Position numbers and translations under genes: made by a program. A stretch of 33,683 bases of DNA from Muribaculaceae bacterium (GTDB taxonomy: Bacteria > Bacteroidota > Bacteroidia > Bacteroidales > Muribaculaceae), in contig JAIDTL010000049.1 of assembly GCA_029060725.1 (NCBI GenBank), forward strand, positions 1 to 33,683. The letters run 5' to 3'. The notes under the pieces were generated by a model, which did no database searches, had not been told where the DNA came from, and saw only the letters and a program-made list of their open reading frames with translations. Below are positions 31,949 through 33,683 of the stretch, in pieces. How positions within the stretch are numbered: position 1 is the first letter of the stretch; each line of letters begins with the position of its first letter.

Positions 31949-32551
31949 GTAAAAAATTATCAATTTATGGTAATTTTATGATGTTTTATTAAATACTCAA
32001 GTTTCGGATTTGGAAATTTTCTCTGCTCCTTTGCTTTCTCCCGGACGAGCGAAGCAAGTCCGACTTCTATAAAACCGAGTCTGAAGGCCCCGAAATCGAG
32101 ATTTAAAGACTTAATTATCCTGCCCTGCGAGCCCTTTGCTCCTCTGCGTGATATTTATTCGGTTAAATGATAATAGATTAATAAATCAGAAACTTGAATG
32201 ATTTATTAGATGAATTGGAAAAAGATCCGCATTTAGGTATCGACTTGGGAGATGGCTATCGCAAAGTGCGTATGGCTATAGCATCCCCTCTGGCTCTTCG
32301 GCTTACTTTACTGAGTCAATCCCCCCCCTCCCCCGATTTTTGATAATTCTAATTTTCTTTATACTTTCTTAATAATCCGTGTGTTTCCTACGGATGTTAT
32401 ATTTATGAAATCGGGAAATAATCCGAATGCGAATCAATGCCGCCTCCAAGAAATCAGAAATGATTCAGAATCGGTTTGTTAGGTTCGGTGGCCGTTGCGA
32501 GGCAATGGCATTTCCCCCGATATTAATAACTATCTAAAACACACAAGTATT
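31949..32551. other. 603-bp gap: mostly non-coding, holds a toxin remnant
   Basis: From 31949 to 32184 I see no gene; a hairpin CGGAC..GTCCG lies at about 32041-32061. The truncated toxin frame follows at 32185-32343. From 32344 to 32551 there is only AT-rich leader sequence before the DUF3861 gene. The stretch contains a C8TC5 run at 32311-32324. Confidence 0.5.
32185..32343 (+). pseudogene. truncated RelE/ParE-family toxin remnant
   Basis: An open frame without start codon encodes NLNDLLDELEKDPHLGIDLG, then DGYRKVRMAIAS, before degenerating (PLALRLTLLSQS, stop). The first part closely resembles the middle of the Bacteroidetes RelE-like toxin family, in which [LF].ELE.NP..G..LG....KIRMAIASKGKGKSGGARV is typical. 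The N-terminal strand and everything after AIAS are missing. It is next to the intact HigBA pair but in a different orientation and family branch. This suggests a second toxin-antitoxin locus that decayed. Confidence 0.6.
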
Positions 32552-32857
32552 ATGGAAAAAGAAAAGAAATCTTATTTCGTCAACATGATCGAGGCCAAAG
32601 ACGGAAAGATGGCTGAGGTCCTCAACTTCAACTTCGGTGGCCATCACGATATCGCCGCCATGGCTGAGAAAGCTAAATCTCTTGGCTTCGCCAAAGACAA
32701 GCATGCGAAGGAGTTCGTCCTTGCGATGCGCTTCATGCACCATGTAATCAAGAAGAACTCCGACAACCCCCTCTTCGCTCAGTTTGCTCCGCAGTTTGAG
32801 GCATTCAAGCAAGAGGTAAGGAGCAAAGTCGGTTGCGGATGCAACTGCGACAAGTAA
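32552..32857 (+). CDS. DUF3861-like protein with a Cys-rich tail
   Basis: A 101-aa protein begun at ATG 32552 (MEKEKKSYFVNMIEAKDGKM). It matches the DUF3861 pattern as I recall it: a two-strand start, then LNFNFGGHHDIAAMAEKAKSLGF, DKHAKEFVLAMRFMHHVIKKNSDNPLFAQFAPQFEAFKQEV. The longer frame to 32495 adds 19 poor residues. Unusual is the end, VGCGCNCDK, with three Cys in a C-x-C-x-C arrangement, which is not part of the usual family and could bind metal. Function is unknown. The gene stands alone with a strong terminator. Confidence 0.75.
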   Translation: MEKEKKSYFVNMIEAKDGKMAEVLNFNFGGHHDIAAMAEKAKSLGFAKDKHAKEFVLAMRFMHHVIKKNSDNPLFAQFAPQFEAFKQEVRSKVGCGCNCDK

Positions 32858-32884
32858 AAACCTACCTTTTCTAAAAAACACTAT

Positions 32885-32915
32885 AAAGGATGTGCCCGCC
32901 ACGGACACATCCTTT
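32885..32915 (+). terminator. intrinsic terminator of the DUF3861 gene
   Basis: AAAGGATGTG / CACATCCTTT with an inner partly paired loop (CCCGCCACGGA), followed by TCATTTTTTT. It lies 27 nt after the stop codon. Confidence 0.85.
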
Positions 32916-33045
32916 TCATTTTTTTCCTAAACGTAACCCAGTTTTCTTATCCGTCGTAGGAAAGAAAAGTTCTGGTCATACACCTCCTAACCCTTCCGTG
33001 ACAGGTAGAAAGCGAAAGTGTGGAATAAAATCCTACACTTTTGTC

Positions 33046-33076
33046 TTGGAGATTTAAAAAATTGGCTGTAACTTTG
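33046..33076 (+). promoter_or_regulatory. promoter of the edge HTH regulator
   Basis: TTGG (33046-33049) and TAACTTTG (33069-33076) are separated by 19 bp, a good -33/-7 pair. Transcription would start near 33082, about 260 nt before the ATG at 33341. The 32916-33045 segment before it shows no gene. Confidence 0.65.
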
Positions 33077-33082
33077 CACCGC

Positions 33083-33343
33083 AAAACCGATCGTGGGTAC
33101 ATACACCGACCGGTAGGGAAGATTACATCACCTCGGCAATTCGGCTGCTAAGGCAGTGGAAAGTGATGGAACGGCTCTTCTTCCCTTGGCACCAACTGAC
33201 GCCTAAACAGATACATATCAATTGCATCCCGTTTGCAATTTTTTTTGAACGACAGCCCAATGCAGCTCCTAAAGAGTATCCATCTACGTCGATACACGAA
33301 TGGGAAAGTAGTAGGCTGACACGAAAAAGATGCAATTGATATG
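33083..33343 (+). promoter_or_regulatory. long structured leader: nested stem, attenuator-like hairpin and start-codon pairing
   Basis: The leader shows three layers. First, nested stems GGGAAGA/TCTTCCC (33116-33122, 33179-33185), ATCAC/GTGAT (33127-33131, 33163-33167) and CTGC/GCAG (33145-33148, 33153-33156). Second, AATTGCA/TGCAATT (33220-33226, 33234-33240) with a 7-nt loop runs into T8, an intrinsic terminator shape. Third, CATATCAATTGCATC (33214-33228) is perfectly complementary to GATGCAATTGATATG (33329-33343), which contains the ATG. The strand 33220-33226 belongs to both the second and third pairings, so they are mutually exclusive. This suggests termination/translation control. No known riboswitch is recognised. 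Confidence 0.6.
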
Positions 33344-33683
33344 AAAGAAAGCAATCAAAAACCGCTCGAATGCGATCGGTTGTTCATAGGGAAAATAATA
33401 GAAGAGGAACTTCGACGTCAGGAACGCACCGTCACCTGGCTCAGCCGTCAGATACACTGCGACCGAAGCAACATCTACGACATATTCTCACGCGCCAGCA
33501 TAGACACTGACTTGCTCTACAAACTTAGCAAAGCCTTGCATAGGGATTTCTTCACTTGTTACTCTTCTGAATTGCAATTATTTAACAGTCAACAAATTAC
33601 CCCCCCCCATCGCAATGTAGGGCAGTCTCCGTTCTGGGGGTTATACCCATCGCCGAGCCCCCGAGCGGCTCATGCAGCTGGGG
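33341..33683 (+). CDS. small XRE/HTH regulator, runs off the window edge
   Basis: An open frame of 114 codons from ATG 33341 to the edge. Residues about 15-85 (FIGKIIEEELRRQERTVTWL, then SRQIHCDRSNIYDIFSRASI, then DTDLLYKLSKALHRDFF) match a common small Bacteroidetes HTH family, whose members usually end shortly after the DFF..YS motif. Here the frame continues through a run of nine C (33600-33608). If the run had eight C, translation would end at TAG within four codons (IAM-stop), close to the usual family length. The longer tail (HRNVGQSPFWGLYPSPSPR) is Pro-rich and may be an artefact or a slippage-dependent variant. Confidence 0.75.
   Translation, partial: MKESNQKPLECDRLFIGKIIEEELRRQERTVTWLSRQIHCDRSNIYDIFSRASIDTDLLYKLSKALHRDFFTCYSSELQLFNSQQITPPHRNVGQSPFWGLYPSPSPRAAHAAG

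Noticed and set aside
33214..33343. Invertible promoter flanked by 15-bp inverted repeats
   Set aside because: No TAnnTTTG box lies inside the 100-bp segment in either orientation, and one arm includes the start codon; RNA pairing explains it better. Not fully excluded.
33123..33354. Two - strand ORFs of 68-70 aa
   Set aside because: They lie antisense to the structured leader, have Cys/Phe/Ser-rich unlikely composition and no family pattern.

Overview
This window reads as chromosomal DNA from a gut-type member of the Bacteroidales, most likely Muribaculaceae or a close relative (inference). The signs are Bacteroidetes promoters (TAnnTTTG -7 boxes, often with a TTTG or TTGG -33 box 19-20 bp upstream), almost no Shine-Dalgarno sequences, lipoproteins with Cys-Gly/Ser-Asp starts, a T9SS-like C-terminal tail on a secreted esterase, GH43/CE1/CE7 polysaccharide enzymes, and the small Bacteroidetes HTH family at the right edge.

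Left part (1-8 kb): the end of a GH43 enzyme, then the late cobalamin pathway in two convergent arms. The + arm is cobQ-cobD-cbiB. The - arm is flavodoxin-like protein, YhcH-like protein, cobU-cobT-cobS-cobC. Together they amidate cobyric acid, make and attach the aminopropanol arm, activate cobinamide and add the lower ligand. Corrin-ring genes are not in the window and I see no B12 riboswitch.

8-17 kb: secreted carbohydrate enzymes: a clan-A glycoside hydrolase, a CE1-type esterase, a - strand operon (DUF362 lipoprotein, secreted carboxymuconolactone decarboxylase-cupin fusion, CE7 acetylxylan esterase), and a GH43 enzyme. Perfect 10-bp hairpins separate the convergent units. Then come thioredoxin, a YdfG-like dehydrogenase and a DUF695 protein.

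19-26.8 kb is an AT-rich accessory island, all on the - strand. It is bracketed by two paralogous AlbA_2/RecG-C-like ATP-binding regulators. Each carries its own 12-nt tandem repeat in the hinge before the C-terminal winged helix. Between them lies a compact run of unknown small genes (146-aa protein, ankyrin-like protein, J-domain miniprotein with an apparently frameshifted tail, 68-aa protein, HExxH miniprotein, 122-aa protein) from one promoter with a long leader, plus a lipoprotein and a 282-aa unknown. The right-hand regulator sits between a decayed copy of an SDR gene tail and the SDR gene itself, as expected for insertion at a gene 3' end. The SDR has lost its Rossmann core, and a perfect 42-bp palindrome lies next to it.

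27-33.7 kb: outer-membrane barrel-dtd-SDR remnant operon, an ABM monooxygenase-like protein, a divergent DXS-like enzyme, a HigBA-type toxin-antitoxin pair with a candidate operator, a truncated second toxin, a DUF3861 protein with a Cys-rich tail, and finally a small HTH regulator running off the edge. Its long leader contains a possible attenuator whose hairpin strand can instead pair over the start codon; this is the most suggestive undescribed regulatory element here.
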